Source: Massilibacillus massiliensis
Lineage (GTDB): Bacteria; Bacillota; Negativicutes; FLKF01
Direction: 5' to 3'
Assembly (NCBI RefSeq): GCF_900086705.1
Contig: NZ_LT575483.1
Location: 1,138,735-1,202,734, forward strand
DNA: 64,000 nucleotides
Under the pieces are notes generated by a model. That model had not been told where the DNA came from. It searched no databases and worked only from the letters and a program-made list of their open reading frames with translations. Position 1 is the first letter of the stretch. Each line of letters opens with the position of its first letter. This document shows positions 18,342 through 27,146 of the stretch, one piece after another. Made by a program: the position numbers and the translations under genes.

Positions 18342-20504
18342 TTACCAATATCGTGTTGCTGTCAGAATGAGAGTTCGTTGCTCTCCCTGGAATGTCCGGG
18401 TGTTGTCAAAGGCAGAAGCTTCATAAAATTTATCAAATAAATTACGTACATTAAGCTGGTATTGCCAGTCCGTAGTGTTGTAACGGATCGAAGCATCGGC
18501 CAGCCAAACACCGTTGAGTTTCAGTGAATTGTCAGTATTATAACGAGAACCAATGTAGCGTACACCGATGCCAGCATTCCATCCAGACTGTATTTGCTTA
18601 TCTTTTGCTGTGTCCAGCCATAAAGCAGCCGTATGCTTTGAGACACCTGCCGTGCGCCTACCAATCGCAGCTGCATCGGTACTCTTCGTAATTTTATTGT
18701 CGAGTATCGTATAAGATGCAGTTAGTCGCAAATCTTTGAAAGCCACCATATTTGCCTCTAATTCCAATCCTTTTGATGCAATTTCGCCCGTTTGAATGCT
18801 AAAATTTGTATCTATAGGATCGGCTGTCAACACATTCTGCTGACGAAGATCAAAGAGTGCTACTGTAAAACGAGCATCCATATTTACTGGTTCGTATTGT
18901 ATACCTACTTCATATTGCTGTCCTGTAGTCGGTACAAATGGCTGACTACTGCGATCTCTCCCGGATTGGGGTTCGAAGGATTTCGCATAGCTGATATAGG
19001 GAGATAATTCTTTAGTTGCGTGATAGACAAGTCCGGCTCTTCCTGTAAAGGCATCCTGATCAATCTCAGTGATTGCTCCATTTTGAGGATTTACACCATT
19101 TTGTTTATACCAGTCTTTACGTCCGTTCAGCGTAGCCGACCACTTTTCACCAAAATCGATCTGATCCTGAAGATAGATACCGGTTTGCTTGACTTTGCCT
19201 TTGTAAGTTACAGCCGTTTCAGGAGCAAGCCACGATGTTCCATAATGCAAATCATCGAGATCAACAGCCGGAATGCTGCCGCCCGCACCGTACCGATTTG
19301 TAAGTTTCCCATGCCGATAGTCGATACCAACGATGGCCTGATGACTGATTGTGCCGTTTTTCCATTTTGCTTCTCCATAAGTATCCAGCTGATAGGATGT
19401 AGCAGTGTCATCATAGATAAGAGGATCAAACGTAACCGTGTGTTTATCGCTCTGAAGAGTGGCCCAATTCATATTATAAACGGTGTTAGTTTTACCATAG
19501 CGAAAGTTCTGATGAAAGGACCAGGTATCATCCAACCGATGATCCAAGAGATAGCCGTAATAATATTGTTCTCGTTGATACCCCGTATAACCGGGTTGTC
19601 CTAAAAACAACCTGCCGGAGCGTCCATAAAAATCACTGTTAGGACGGTAAAGAGAATTTCCTTCATCAGAACCTTTCATTTCATCCTTTAAATAATGGGT
19701 CTGAAAAGTAATGGTGGTATCCGGATCAATGTTCCAAGCCAAAGAAGGCGCAATAAACTTTCGTTTGAAGCTGCTATAGTCTACAGGCAAATCCTGCTCG
19801 CGAGTCAGCCCTGTCAATCGAAAAGTCAGATTGTCGTGCCCGTCAATTTTCCCGCCAATATCCAAAGCAACGCTGCGATAATCGTCATTGCCACCTTGTA
19901 TCTGTATCTCATTCACTTGGTCTGCTTTCGGGCGTTTGCTCACCAAATTAAACATTCCTCCGGGGGCATTGCTGCCATAGAGGGTTGAAGCTGGACCACG
20001 CAGTACTGCAACTTGTTCAAGCCCATATTGTTCAAAATCCCACAAGGCAAACTGATTTGTTACCAACTGCAAGCCATCAACACGTCTATCAACGTTAAAC
20101 CCTCTTACCAGGCTTGAATTCCATCGGTAATCGGTTCCTTGCTGGTTGGAAGTGACACCGGCATTGTATTCTAACGCCTGTGTAAGATTTGTCGCACCAC
20201 GGGCATCCATCTGTTCACGAGTAACAACACTAACGGACTGCGGTATATTGATAAGTGCTGCATTCGTCTTAGTGCCAACATTGTTGTATTTAGCGACATG
20301 ACCTTTGACGGGAGTTTCCTTATCCGCTGTAACCTCCATCCCCTCTAAAGTGAATTCAATCTGCGAGACAGCGGTCTCACGCACATCTACCTGAGGATCA
20401 TTTGCCTCCTCAGCAGCGGCAGCATATGGCCATTGCCAGATCAGACCACTGCCTACCAAGACATACAGCAGTCTTTTTCTGGTAAAAGATGATAGTTTTC
20501 TCAT
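18342..20504 (-). CDS. TonB-dependent siderophore receptor
   Basis: 720 residues. Signal peptide, TonB-box region (FTLEGMEVTADKE), plug domain with INIPQSVSVVTREQMDARGA and VAVLRGPASTLYGSNAPGG, and a long beta-barrel that ends with the aromatic RYW. The plug wording is that of the ferric-siderophore class (FhuA/FpvA/FoxA). It imports a ferric siderophore across the outer membrane with TonB energy. It is closely related to the receptor at 43.6 kb; shared blocks include YEVGIQYEP and GEIASKGLELEA. It is transcribed away from an AraC-type regulator with a Fur-like box between them, and has its own terminator. Confidence 0.92.
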   Translation of the reverse strand: MRKLSSFTRKRLLYVLVGSGLIWQWPYAAAAEEANDPQVDVRETAVSQIEFTLEGMEVTADKETPVKGHVAKYNNVGTKTNAALINIPQSVSVVTREQMDARGATNLTQALEYNAGVTSNQQGTDYRWNSSLVRGFNVDRRVDGLQLVTNQFALWDFEQYGLEQVAVLRGPASTLYGSNAPGGMFNLVSKRPKADQVNEIQIQGGNDDYRSVALDIGGKIDGHDNLTFRLTGLTREQDLPVDYSSFKRKFIAPSLAWNIDPDTTITFQTHYLKDEMKGSDEGNSLYRPNSDFYGRSGRLFLGQPGYTGYQREQYYYGYLLDHRLDDTWSFHQNFRYGKTNTVYNMNWATLQSDKHTVTFDPLIYDDTATSYQLDTYGEAKWKNGTISHQAIVGIDYRHGKLTNRYGAGGSIPAVDLDDLHYGTSWLAPETAVTYKGKVKQTGIYLQDQIDFGEKWSATLNGRKDWYKQNGVNPQNGAITEIDQDAFTGRAGLVYHATKELSPYISYAKSFEPQSGRDRSSQPFVPTTGQQYEVGIQYEPVNMDARFTVALFDLRQQNVLTADPIDTNFSIQTGEIASKGLELEANMVAFKDLRLTASYTILDNKITKSTDAAAIGRRTAGVSKHTAALWLDTAKDKQIQSGWNAGIGVRYIGSRYNTDNSLKLNGVWLADASIRYNTTDWQYQLNVRNLFDKFYEASAFDNTRTFQGEQRTLILTATRYW

Positions 20505-20724
20505 AGTTTTGACTCCTCATTCATCAGGGTGATTCTCATTGCTGGCCAAACAATGAAAATATATAATAAAAATACCTATTAAATTCACTAGTGACAGCTA
20601 GTTTTACTCGGTTTAACACGTGTAAAATTAACCTGGCACTATTATAGCAATGCTTTTTTACAGCGTCAATTGGCAGCAACAGTACTTCTTTCAGGGTATA
20701 AAAAGTCAATTAGCGCCCACAAAA

Positions 20725-20739
20725 TGAGAATTGTTATCA
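20725..20739. promoter_or_regulatory. Fur-like box between receptor and AraC regulator
   Basis: TGAGAATTGTTATCA matches the 7-1-7 Fur core TGATAATNATTATCA at 12 of the 14 specified bases. It lies in the divergent intergenic region (20505-20903) and could repress the receptor, the regulator or both. No other gene is seen in this gap. Confidence 0.65.
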
Positions 20740-20903
20740 TTTATTAAAGGATGAATAGGACTATTTTTGCGATTTAGAACCGTATTCTAGTGGTAATTGG
20801 CAGTATACTATCGGTTATTTAAAAACCTATTTCATGTTATAATACAGAGAAGATTTTCGTGAATTTAGCATCAAGGTCTCGCAATTTAGAAAGGAAGGTC
20901 ACC

Positions 20904-21887
20904 GTGACAACGAATGAATACTCGATGGGCAATGCAGAATTAGCCGCCCAGTTAGATTGCATAAAGATTGAGCAGAATAATGTTATTGAATATCGTTTAC
21001 CGCCAGAACATGGTGACAGTTGGCTCATGGAAGCACATCCTTCTCCCGGATTATTCGTTACCAACGCATTTATAACTTTGCTGAAACCTATGATCAGAGA
21101 ATATGATATTAGGCAAAAAGGGAGATGGCTGTGTGCTGTAGCAAGTGGTGTAATAACCATTTTCGAGCCCGGAAAGAAAGCACGGCGACTGAAACCTGGT
21201 ATTCATATGGTACAGACCGGAAGGCAACCATTTAAAATTGTATTTGATACGGAAGCACCAATTTGGTTTACCAGCATCTGGCTGTTTGATGAATGGATTG
21301 ATAACCATTTACGAGATAAGCCAACAGAAACATCTTACAACTTTACGGATTATGATAGCTGGCAGTTTCCCCAGTATAATACACCAGACATTGTACTGCT
21401 ATTTGAGCAGCTAAAATTTGCTTTAAGAATTGCTAGTGTACCATTATTATATTATGAGAACAAAATCGGCGAATTACTGTCATTGATTATAAGAAATATC
21501 CGTTATGAATGGTTTTGGAAAAGACAACTGAAAGAAGAACGCCGCCATTATGTCACATATCAAAATAAGAAATATATGCTTTTAGTCAAGGACGCGTTGG
21601 ATGAAAACCTGCTAAATCCTCCATCGACTAAGCAACTTACAGCCGTTGCCAATATGGGGGCAACCAAGCTGCGTCAGTGCTTTAAAAAAACCTTTGGAGT
21701 AACCATGGATGTATATGTGCGGCAAGAAAAAATGAAAGAAGCCATGCGGCTATTGTCAAAAGATGATTTGAGCATCAAAAATATAGCGACGGCAATTGGT
21801 TATAAAAACTGCAGTCAATTCATCGCCAGTTTCAAAAAAGTACATGGCTTTACGCCAAATCAATTTAGAAAGTTATTCGGTTTATAA
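20904..21887 (+). CDS. AraC family regulator (PchR-like)
   Basis: About 327 residues: an unassigned N-terminal sensing domain and a C-terminal AraC DNA-binding domain with two helix-turn-helix units (about 230-327; ATKLRQCFKKTFG and IATAIGYKNCSQFIASFKK). PchR-type regulators activate siderophore uptake genes when the cognate ferric siderophore is present, and this gene is divergent from a siderophore receptor. I start at the in-frame GTG at 20904 because AGGAAGG precedes it by a few bases; the open frame begins 15 codons earlier without such a site. Confidence 0.85.
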   Translation: MTTNEYSMGNAELAAQLDCIKIEQNNVIEYRLPPEHGDSWLMEAHPSPGLFVTNAFITLLKPMIREYDIRQKGRWLCAVASGVITIFEPGKKARRLKPGIHMVQTGRQPFKIVFDTEAPIWFTSIWLFDEWIDNHLRDKPTETSYNFTDYDSWQFPQYNTPDIVLLFEQLKFALRIASVPLLYYENKIGELLSLIIRNIRYEWFWKRQLKEERRHYVTYQNKKYMLLVKDALDENLLNPPSTKQLTAVANMGATKLRQCFKKTFGVTMDVYVRQEKMKEAMRLLSKDDLSIKNIATAIGYKNCSQFIASFKKVHGFTPNQFRKLFGL

Positions 21888-21891
21888 CCGA

Positions 21892-21953
21892 GCAAGACAA
21901 AGGGACGGTGGTTCTGTCTTTTTTAAGACATTTCCACCGTCCCTTTGTCTTGC
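21892..21953. repeat. REP-like palindrome 1 (GGGACGG type), also a terminator
   Basis: A perfect 20-bp inverted repeat begins GCAAGACAAAGGGACGG and closes with its complement at 21934-21953; an inner TGTCTT/AAGACA stem tops it. A T-rich tail follows. It sits between the convergent AraC and LivK-type genes and should terminate both. A diverged second copy is at 46240-46306. Confidence 0.75.
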
Positions 21954-22005
21954 TTCTTTTTATGGTTTTAATCAGGGAGATTCATAAATAAAAAACTTTC
22001 TTAAA

Positions 22006-23172
22006 TTACGGATTTACCGTTGCACGGTATAATTGTTTACCATCTTTAAATTCTATAATTGCAGCACCTTTTACGGCATCGTGTGTTTCATTTAAAGTCG
22101 TAGAGCCAGTGATTGCTTGATAATCCTTAGTTGCTGCCAAAGCTTCGCGAATTTTATTTGCCTCTGTGCTTTTTGCTCGTTCAATTGCATCCATCATAAC
22201 GTTCATCGCATCATAGCCAAGAACAGCCGGTGCATCTGGTTTTTGACCATATTCTTTCATATAAGCATCCACAAAAGCTTTAGATACTGGATTTGGATCA
22301 TCTACAGAATAATGATTCGTAAAGAATGTATTATTCAGCGCTTCACCGCCGGCAATCTCAACAAGTTTAGGAGAATCCCAGCCATCACCACCAACGATAG
22401 GCAGATTCAGCCCAATTTCACGTGCTTGTTTAATAATTTTGCCAACCTCTTCATAATAGCCAGGTACATAAATTACGTCTGCTCCCATCGTCTTAATCTT
22501 GGTTAAGATGGTTTTAAAGTCTTGGTCTTTTTGTAGATACGCTTCTTCACCTACAATTTCTCCACCTTTTTCAGTGTAAGCCTTTTTAAAGAAAGATGCC
22601 AAGCCTTTACTATAGTCACTGCTGTTATCAATTAACATCACAGTTTTTTTGAGTTTTAATTCATCCAAGACGAAATTTGCTCCAACAGTGCCTTGGAATG
22701 GGTCAATAAAACATACGCGGAACGTATAATCTTTTACTTTTCCGTCATCGCCTACCGTTACTTTAGGATTCGTTGCACCAACTGTAAGGAAAGGTATTTT
22801 ACTTGCTTCTGCTACACTAGAAGCTGCAATCGCACTGGAACTTGTAAAAATCCCCGTCACAGCAATCGCTTTATCCTGATTGATAATTTTTGTCATCGCA
22901 TTTGCTGATTCAGACGGTTCACTTTTGTTATCTGCAATTACAGTTGAAACTTGTTTACCAAGTACACCGCCTTTTGCGTTTTTCTCTTTGATCGCCAATT
23001 TGGCTCCATTTACAAGTGATGTACCATACGTAGCACTGCCCCCCGTCATTTCTGCAACCATACCAATTTTGATATCTTTCGCATCAGAGCCGCCACCACA
23101 ACCTGCTAATGCTGTTGCAGTCAAACAAGTACCAATAAAAATCGCTAAAAGTTTCTTCTTGCTAAAATTCAT
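22006..23172 (-). CDS. LivK-type amino acid ABC substrate-binding lipoprotein (paralogue 1)
   Basis: About 388 residues. A signal peptide ends in the lipobox LAGC followed by GGGS, then a periplasmic-binding fold of the Leu/Ile/Val class (KIGMVAEMTGGSATYG, MLIDNSSDYSKGLASFFKKAY). It should bind an amino acid or amide in the periplasm. It is very similar to its neighbour at 23471-24640. No permease or ATPase of the Liv type lies nearby, so it must use a transporter encoded elsewhere. The start is the tenth codon of the open frame, preceded by GAAGGGGG. It has its own promoter and a structured leader. Confidence 0.88.
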   Translation of the reverse strand: MNFSKKKLLAIFIGTCLTATALAGCGGGSDAKDIKIGMVAEMTGGSATYGTSLVNGAKLAIKEKNAKGGVLGKQVSTVIADNKSEPSESANAMTKIINQDKAIAVTGIFTSSSAIAASSVAEASKIPFLTVGATNPKVTVGDDGKVKDYTFRVCFIDPFQGTVGANFVLDELKLKKTVMLIDNSSDYSKGLASFFKKAYTEKGGEIVGEEAYLQKDQDFKTILTKIKTMGADVIYVPGYYEEVGKIIKQAREIGLNLPIVGGDGWDSPKLVEIAGGEALNNTFFTNHYSVDDPNPVSKAFVDAYMKEYGQKPDAPAVLGYDAMNVMMDAIERAKSTEANKIREALAATKDYQAITGSTTLNETHDAVKGAAIIEFKDGKQLYRATVNP

Positions 23173-23242
23173 AGTTACAATACCCCCTTCTATTTTCAAT
23201 GGATGACCATGCGTAGAATCCTCTTCTGCAAGATAGATTTAT

Positions 23243-23282
23243 AAAATAAAAAAGAGTCAAACCACAATCTATGGTTTGACTC
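23243..23282 (-). terminator. Leader terminator of LivK paralogue 1
   Basis: Stem GAGTCAAACC/GGTTTGACTC (plus-strand 23254-23263 and 23273-23282) with a minus-strand T run TTTTTTATTTT. It lies 70 bases ahead of the start codon and about 75 bases after the mapped promoter, so it can act as an attenuator. It may equally end read-through from paralogue 2. Confidence 0.65.
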
Positions 23283-23363
23283 TGAATAGCTTTCATTGCT
23301 ATTTTCGATGTCGAAAATAATCCTGCTGTTCTTATTTGATTATCTATCTCTTAGAATAATGTT

Positions 23364-23392
23364 ATTATAATCGATGTTTTTTTCTTATGCAA
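23364..23392 (-). promoter_or_regulatory. Promoter of LivK paralogue 1
   Basis: On the minus strand TTGCAT (23387-23392), exactly 17 bases, TATAAT (23364-23369). The transcript would start near 23357 and carry a leader of about 185 bases with hairpins ATTTTCGA/TCGAAAAT and AATAGC/GCTATT before the terminator stem. No known aptamer is recognised in it. Confidence 0.7.
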
Positions 23393-23470
23393 TACTTTTT
23401 TGTAAAATAGATGATGTATACAACGTACATTATACCTGTATGAAAATACACAGGAGCATGCAACATGCCT

Positions 23471-24640
23471 TTAAGGCTTTACACTCGTATTGAATACTTG
23501 CTTTCCATCTTTCATTTCAATAATCACTGCACTTTTCACCGCATCATGCGTCGCATTGATTGTCGTTTCACCACTAATTGCATCGAAATTGGTTGTTGCA
23601 GCCAGTGCTTCACGAATTTTTTCCGGTTCCGCACTGTTTGCTCTTTTCATCGCGTCAATCAGTACACGTGCCGCATCATATCCAAGTACAGCCAAAGCAT
23701 CTGGTTTTTGACCATATTCTTTGGTATAAGCCTCAACAAACGCTTTTGCTTTAGCATCATCTGCATCTACAGAATAATGATTTGTAAAATACGTTTGATT
23801 CAGTGCACGATTTCCGGCAATCTCCGCTAGTTTAGGAGAATCCCAACCATCGCCGCCAATCATCACCGCTTCAATCCCAAGCTCACGTGCCTGCTTTACA
23901 ATCTTCCCAACCTCTTCATAATAGCCAGGGATATAGATAACTTCTGCATTTAAGCTTTTTATCTTCGTTAATATGGTTTTAAAATCTTGATCTTTCTGTA
24001 AATAAGCTTCTTCACCTAAAATTTCTCCGCCTTTTGCCGTGTAAGCCTTTTTGAAGAAATCACCAAGCCCTTTACTATAATCACTGCTATTATCAATCAA
24101 CATAACCGCTTTTTTCAATTTTAAATGATCAAAAACAAAATTCGCAGCAACTGTACCTTGAAATGGATCAATAAAACATACGCGGAAAACATAGTCGTTC
24201 ACTTTGCCGGTTTTTTCATCCACTGTTACTTTTGGATTGGTCGCACCGGAAGCAAGATAAGGTACTTTCGCAGCTTCAGCGACACTTGCAGCAGCGATTG
24301 CATTCGAACTTGAGAATGTACCTGTAACCGCAACCACTTTATCCTGATTGATCAATTTTGTCATAGCATTTGCAGCTTCTGCTGGTTCAGATTTATTATC
24401 TGCCGCAACAGATTCTATTTGTTTGCCCAAAACGCCGCCATTCGCATTGGCTTCCTTAATTGCCAAATTTGCCCCGTTGGCAGATGATGTCCCCAATGTT
24501 GCAGCGCCGCCAGTCATCTCATTTAATAAACCGATTTTAATTTTATTAGAATCTCCGCCACCGCAACCAGACATTACGCTCATAAGCAGCAACGTCACCA
24601 TCATCCACATCCATACCGCTTTTTTACTTTTGTTTCTCAT
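23471..24640 (-). CDS. LivK-type amino acid ABC substrate-binding lipoprotein (paralogue 2)
   Basis: About 389 residues, with lipobox VMSGC followed by GGGDS and the same binding-protein fold as its neighbour (shared blocks include VCFIDPFQGTV and YLQKDQDFKTILTKIK). Start is the ninth codon, preceded by GAGGGGG. It is controlled by the tandem glycine riboswitch at 24858-25046, which points to glycine, or a compound tied to glycine supply, as ligand; Liv-type proteins otherwise bind branched-chain amino acids, amides or urea. No cognate membrane subunits are in the window. Confidence 0.88.
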   Translation of the reverse strand: MRNKSKKAVWMWMMVTLLLMSVMSGCGGGDSNKIKIGLLNEMTGGAATLGTSSANGANLAIKEANANGGVLGKQIESVAADNKSEPAEAANAMTKLINQDKVVAVTGTFSSSNAIAAASVAEAAKVPYLASGATNPKVTVDEKTGKVNDYVFRVCFIDPFQGTVAANFVFDHLKLKKAVMLIDNSSDYSKGLGDFFKKAYTAKGGEILGEEAYLQKDQDFKTILTKIKSLNAEVIYIPGYYEEVGKIVKQARELGIEAVMIGGDGWDSPKLAEIAGNRALNQTYFTNHYSVDADDAKAKAFVEAYTKEYGQKPDALAVLGYDAARVLIDAMKRANSAEPEKIREALAATTNFDAISGETTINATHDAVKSAVIIEMKDGKQVFNTSVKP

Positions 24641-24741
24641 AAATAAACGCCCCCTCTTTTCCAATCAAACCAACATTTTATCCTGCATTTCAGAAACAAT
24701 CCATTTGCAATTGAAACAAAGAAGGGTAGTTCACGCCTTAG

Positions 24742-24775
24742 AAATAAAAAGAGTCAAATCGTTTTGATTTGACTC
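24742..24775 (-). terminator. Terminator of the glycine riboswitch expression platform
   Basis: Stem GAGTCAAATC/GATTTGACTC on the minus strand (plus 24751-24760 and 24766-24775) followed by TTTTTATTTC. It comes about 85 bases after the second aptamer and 100 bases before the gene; its stem is nearly identical to the leader terminator of paralogue 1. Confidence 0.7.
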
Positions 24776-24857
24776 TGTATTTACTAAGAAACTTACGGCA
24801 AAATAATAGCACAAGAAATAAAGAATACATGCATCCTGTATACTTAATTGCTACCAT

Positions 24858-25046
24858 TTGTCTCTGTCCTTTTGCCTGAGAGATTTGCAAACAATTTTCA
24901 CTGTCTGTTTTCACCTTCGGCGACCCATTTAAGGGTACTCTCCAGAGTCCCGTCCATTTACGGTTCTACTCAAAAATTTTGAGTACCTGAGAGTGTTACT
25001 CCTTCGGTGGGCTAAATTGCCGCTCTTCCGTAGACTTCATCCGGTA
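24858..25046 (-). ncRNA. Tandem glycine riboswitch
   Basis: Read on the minus strand, two glycine aptamers follow each other. Aptamer I contains CACCGAAGGAGTAAC and ACTCTCAGGTA; aptamer II contains CGCCGAAGGTGAAAA and the diagnostic CTCTCAGGCAAAAGGACAG. These are the conserved GCCGAAGG and CTCAGG(C)AAAAGGAC blocks of the family. The RNA sits between a good promoter (25084-25112) and an intrinsic terminator (24742-24775) upstream of LivK paralogue 2. Most tandem glycine riboswitches are on-switches for glycine cleavage or export; here the target is a binding protein, so the direction of control is open. Confidence 0.92.
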
Positions 25047-25083
25047 TACATATGTAATTGTCTGAAACACTCGAATGAACACT

Positions 25084-25112
25084 ATTATAAAACAATGTTT
25101 ATTTTTTTGCAA
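25084..25112 (-). promoter_or_regulatory. Promoter of the riboswitch-controlled LivK gene
   Basis: Minus strand TTGCAA (25107-25112), 17 bases, TATAAT (25084-25089). Transcription would start about 30 bases before aptamer I. Confidence 0.75.
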
Positions 25113-25143
25113 TACTATCAACATAAAAAGATTTGATCCACAA

Positions 25144-25183
25144 AGAAAAATGCAATGATCTCAAAAATTGGATCATTGCATTT
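25144..25183 (-). terminator. Terminator of the amino acid ABC operon
   Basis: Stem AAATGCAATGATC/GATCATTGCATTT (25148-25160 and 25171-25183), then TTTCTTT on the minus strand. It is separated from the last gene by the 242-bp foldback element that abuts it exactly. Confidence 0.75.
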
Positions 25184-25425
25184 AAACTGTAGGCAAATCA
25201 TATATTTATGCTGATAACTTAGAAAATAACGAAATCCGTACCACTTATAAACTAGTACGAAGATAGGTTGCCGGTTGGTGAGAAGTGCTCAGATGCTAGG
25301 CACAGTAAGGGGATGTGAAGGAGTCGTACTTCTGTACGTCGACGAGCAGTACCTTGCTGTAACGACGCAGATGAGTGCTTATCGCCAACCCGCTGCCTAT
25401 CTGTCCATAGTTTATCAACACGCTG
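25184..25425 (-). repeat. Foldback element, copy A (about 242 bp)
   Basis: Nearly the same sequence occurs at 50515-50757. The ends are imperfect inverted repeats (AAACTGTAGGCAAA and TTTATCAACACGCTG), and the interior folds on itself: GATAGGTTGCCGGTTGG near the left pairs with CCAACCCGCTGCCTATC near the right, and GTCGTAC with GTACGTCGAC at the apex. It carries no open frame of note. It begins 8 bases after the stop codon of the minus-strand ATPase gene and ends flush against a terminator hairpin. Confidence 0.8.
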
Positions 25426-25432
25426 CACCTAT

Positions 25433-26194
25433 TTATAGCATATTTTTTAAAAATGCCTTTGTTCTTTCTTGCTTAGGATGCACAAAGATTTCTTCTGGCG
25501 TTCCTGCCTCAATGATATCGCCGTCCGCCATAAAAATTACTTTCTGTGCAACTTCTCGAGCAAATGCCATTTCATGTGTTACAACAATCATTGTCATATG
25601 CTCTTCAGCAAGTCTTCGCATTGCTTTTAATACCTCTCCTGTAAGTTCCGGATCGAGTGCCGAGGTCGGTTCATCAAATAACATAATTGCCGGATTCATC
25701 GCCAGTGCCCTGGCGATCGCAACACGTTGTTTCTGACCACCGGATAATCTGGATGGATAACAATCTTTTTTATCCAGCAAACCAACTTTTTTTAATAATT
25801 CCTCAGCAATCGGTACGATCTCTTCTCTCTTCATGCCCTTGACTAAAATCGGTGCTTCAATCAAATTTTCAAGCACCGTCATATGCGGAAATAAATTAAA
25901 ATGCTGAAATACCATTCCCATTTTTGCGCATATCGCACGAGATTTTAAATCATTTGCATATTGACATATGCCATCTACATCTTCTACCAAAGTCTCCCCC
26001 TGTACGATAATGGAGCCTTTGTCAATTGTCTCTAAACGATTCAAACAACGGAGCAATGTACTTTTCCCCGAACCGGAAGGCCCAATGATCGCCACGACCT
26101 CACCACGTTTAATTTCTAAATGAATCCCCTTCAGCACTTCTAATTTATGAAAACTTTTGTGAATATCTTTTAATTCAATCATTGCTTCATGCAT
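25433..26194 (-). CDS. Polar amino acid ABC transporter ATP-binding protein (GlnQ-like)
   Basis: 253 residues with Walker [10 protein letters not shown], signature [15 protein letters not shown], Walker [14 protein letters not shown] and the switch His in VVTHEMAFA. It powers amino acid import with the permease just upstream. The start is the tenth codon of the open frame because GGAGGG lies six bases before this ATG; it then begins 16 bases after the permease stop. The segment [20 protein letters not shown] is a short insertion often seen in variant members of this family. Confidence 0.92.
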   Translation of the reverse strand: MHEAMIELKDIHKSFHKLEVLKGIHLEIKRGEVVAIIGPSGSGKSTLLRCLNRLETIDKGSIIVQGETLVEDVDGICQYANDLKSRAICAKMGMVFQHFNLFPHMTVLENLIEAPILVKGMKREEIVPIAEELLKKVGLLDKKDCYPSRLSGGQKQRVAIARALAMNPAIMLFDEPTSALDPELTGEVLKAMRRLAEEHMTMIVVTHEMAFAREVAQKVIFMADGDIIEAGTPEEIFVHPKQERTKAFLKNML

Positions 26195-26210
26195 GTCCTT
26201 CCCTCCTTCC

Positions 26211-26855
26211 TTACTCATCATATTTTGCGTAATGTGCCTCTAATTTATTGAAAATCCACGTTAATACAAAAGTCATAATTAAATAAAATACGCCCGCAAT
26301 CACAAATGGCGTCATATCAAATTCACGCTGCACAATCGTTCTGGCAACGCGCAGCAAATCGTTCATTGCTAAAATGTAAATCAACGATGTATCTTTTACG
26401 AGTGTAATCGTTTCATTGCTGATCGGCGGTAAAACACGTTTGATCATCTGTGGAATGATAATACGACGCATCGTTTGCACATACGTCATGCCCAAAGCTT
26501 TCGACGCCTCATATTGCCCGCGTTCAATCGATTGAATACCCGCTCGAAAAATTTCAGCAAAATACGCCGCATAATTTAGCGTAAAAGCCAATAACGCCGC
26601 TGCAAAATCAGGCAATAGAATGCCCAGAGAAGGCAATGCAAAATAAACAAATAATAATTGCAACATCAGCGGTGTTCCACGCATTAACCAAATATAAACC
26701 TCTACAAGAAAGCTGACCGGCCGCCAGCCAGAAATTCTAGCAAGTGCCAAAAGCAATCCGAGTGGCAGTGACAGCGCCAGCGTGATAAAAAATATCTGTA
26801 ATGTGACAACGATACCATCGAGCATCGGTACCACCATGCCAATGATTTTTTCCAT
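26211..26855 (-). CDS. Polar amino acid ABC transporter permease
   Basis: 214 residues, about five membrane helices, and the EAA-loop typical of this family ([22 protein letters not shown] near residue 140). It forms the channel, likely as a homodimer, for a polar or charged amino acid. It lies between the binding protein, 394 bases upstream across two repeats, and the ATPase. Confidence 0.9.
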   Translation of the reverse strand: MEKIIGMVVPMLDGIVVTLQIFFITLALSLPLGLLLALARISGWRPVSFLVEVYIWLMRGTPLMLQLLFVYFALPSLGILLPDFAAALLAFTLNYAAYFAEIFRAGIQSIERGQYEASKALGMTYVQTMRRIIIPQMIKRVLPPISNETITLVKDTSLIYILAMNDLLRVARTIVQREFDMTPFVIAGVFYLIMTFVLTWIFNKLEAHYAKYDE

Positions 26856-26928
26856 GATAAAACTCCCTTTTAAAATTCAGTTTACCATCCCTTGAAACTT
26901 TACTGCGGTCTCCAAGGGTTTCGTTCCC

Positions 26929-27100
26929 GGCCTTTCCGGAAAAATACGTTCCGAAGGATGAAAAATTACCGACTTACGTTAAGAAATCCGTTTGTCTGAG
27001 CAAAGCGAGTTTACGGATTTTAGTAAGTCGGTAATTTTTCAAGTATTTTGGAGGTGTGAGGCCTAGCCTTTTTGGTTCTTTTGTGGCAATGACAAAAGGA
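26929..27100 (+). repeat. 172-bp repeat with invertible core, copy 1
   Basis: Shared with 56630-56802 in the same flank orientation. Left flank GGCCTTTCCGGAAAAATACG, 17-bp inverted arms GAAAAATTACCGACTTA (26960-26976) and its complement (27024-27040), then a right flank ending GGCAATGACAAAAGGA. The 47-bp core between the arms (26977-27023) is in the opposite orientation to the core of the second copy. Confidence 0.8.
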
Positions 27101-27146
27101 CGACCACCGATTTAACCCAATATACAGATTTTATAAATAAAATCAC

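Noticed and set aside
19020-19604. 194-residue open frame on the plus strand
   Set aside because: Antisense to the siderophore receptor barrel, no recognisable domain or ribosome binding site.
20521-20545. Additional Fur box near the siderophore receptor start
   Set aside because: GGTGATTCTCATTGC matches the core at only about half of the positions; the box at 20725 is far better.
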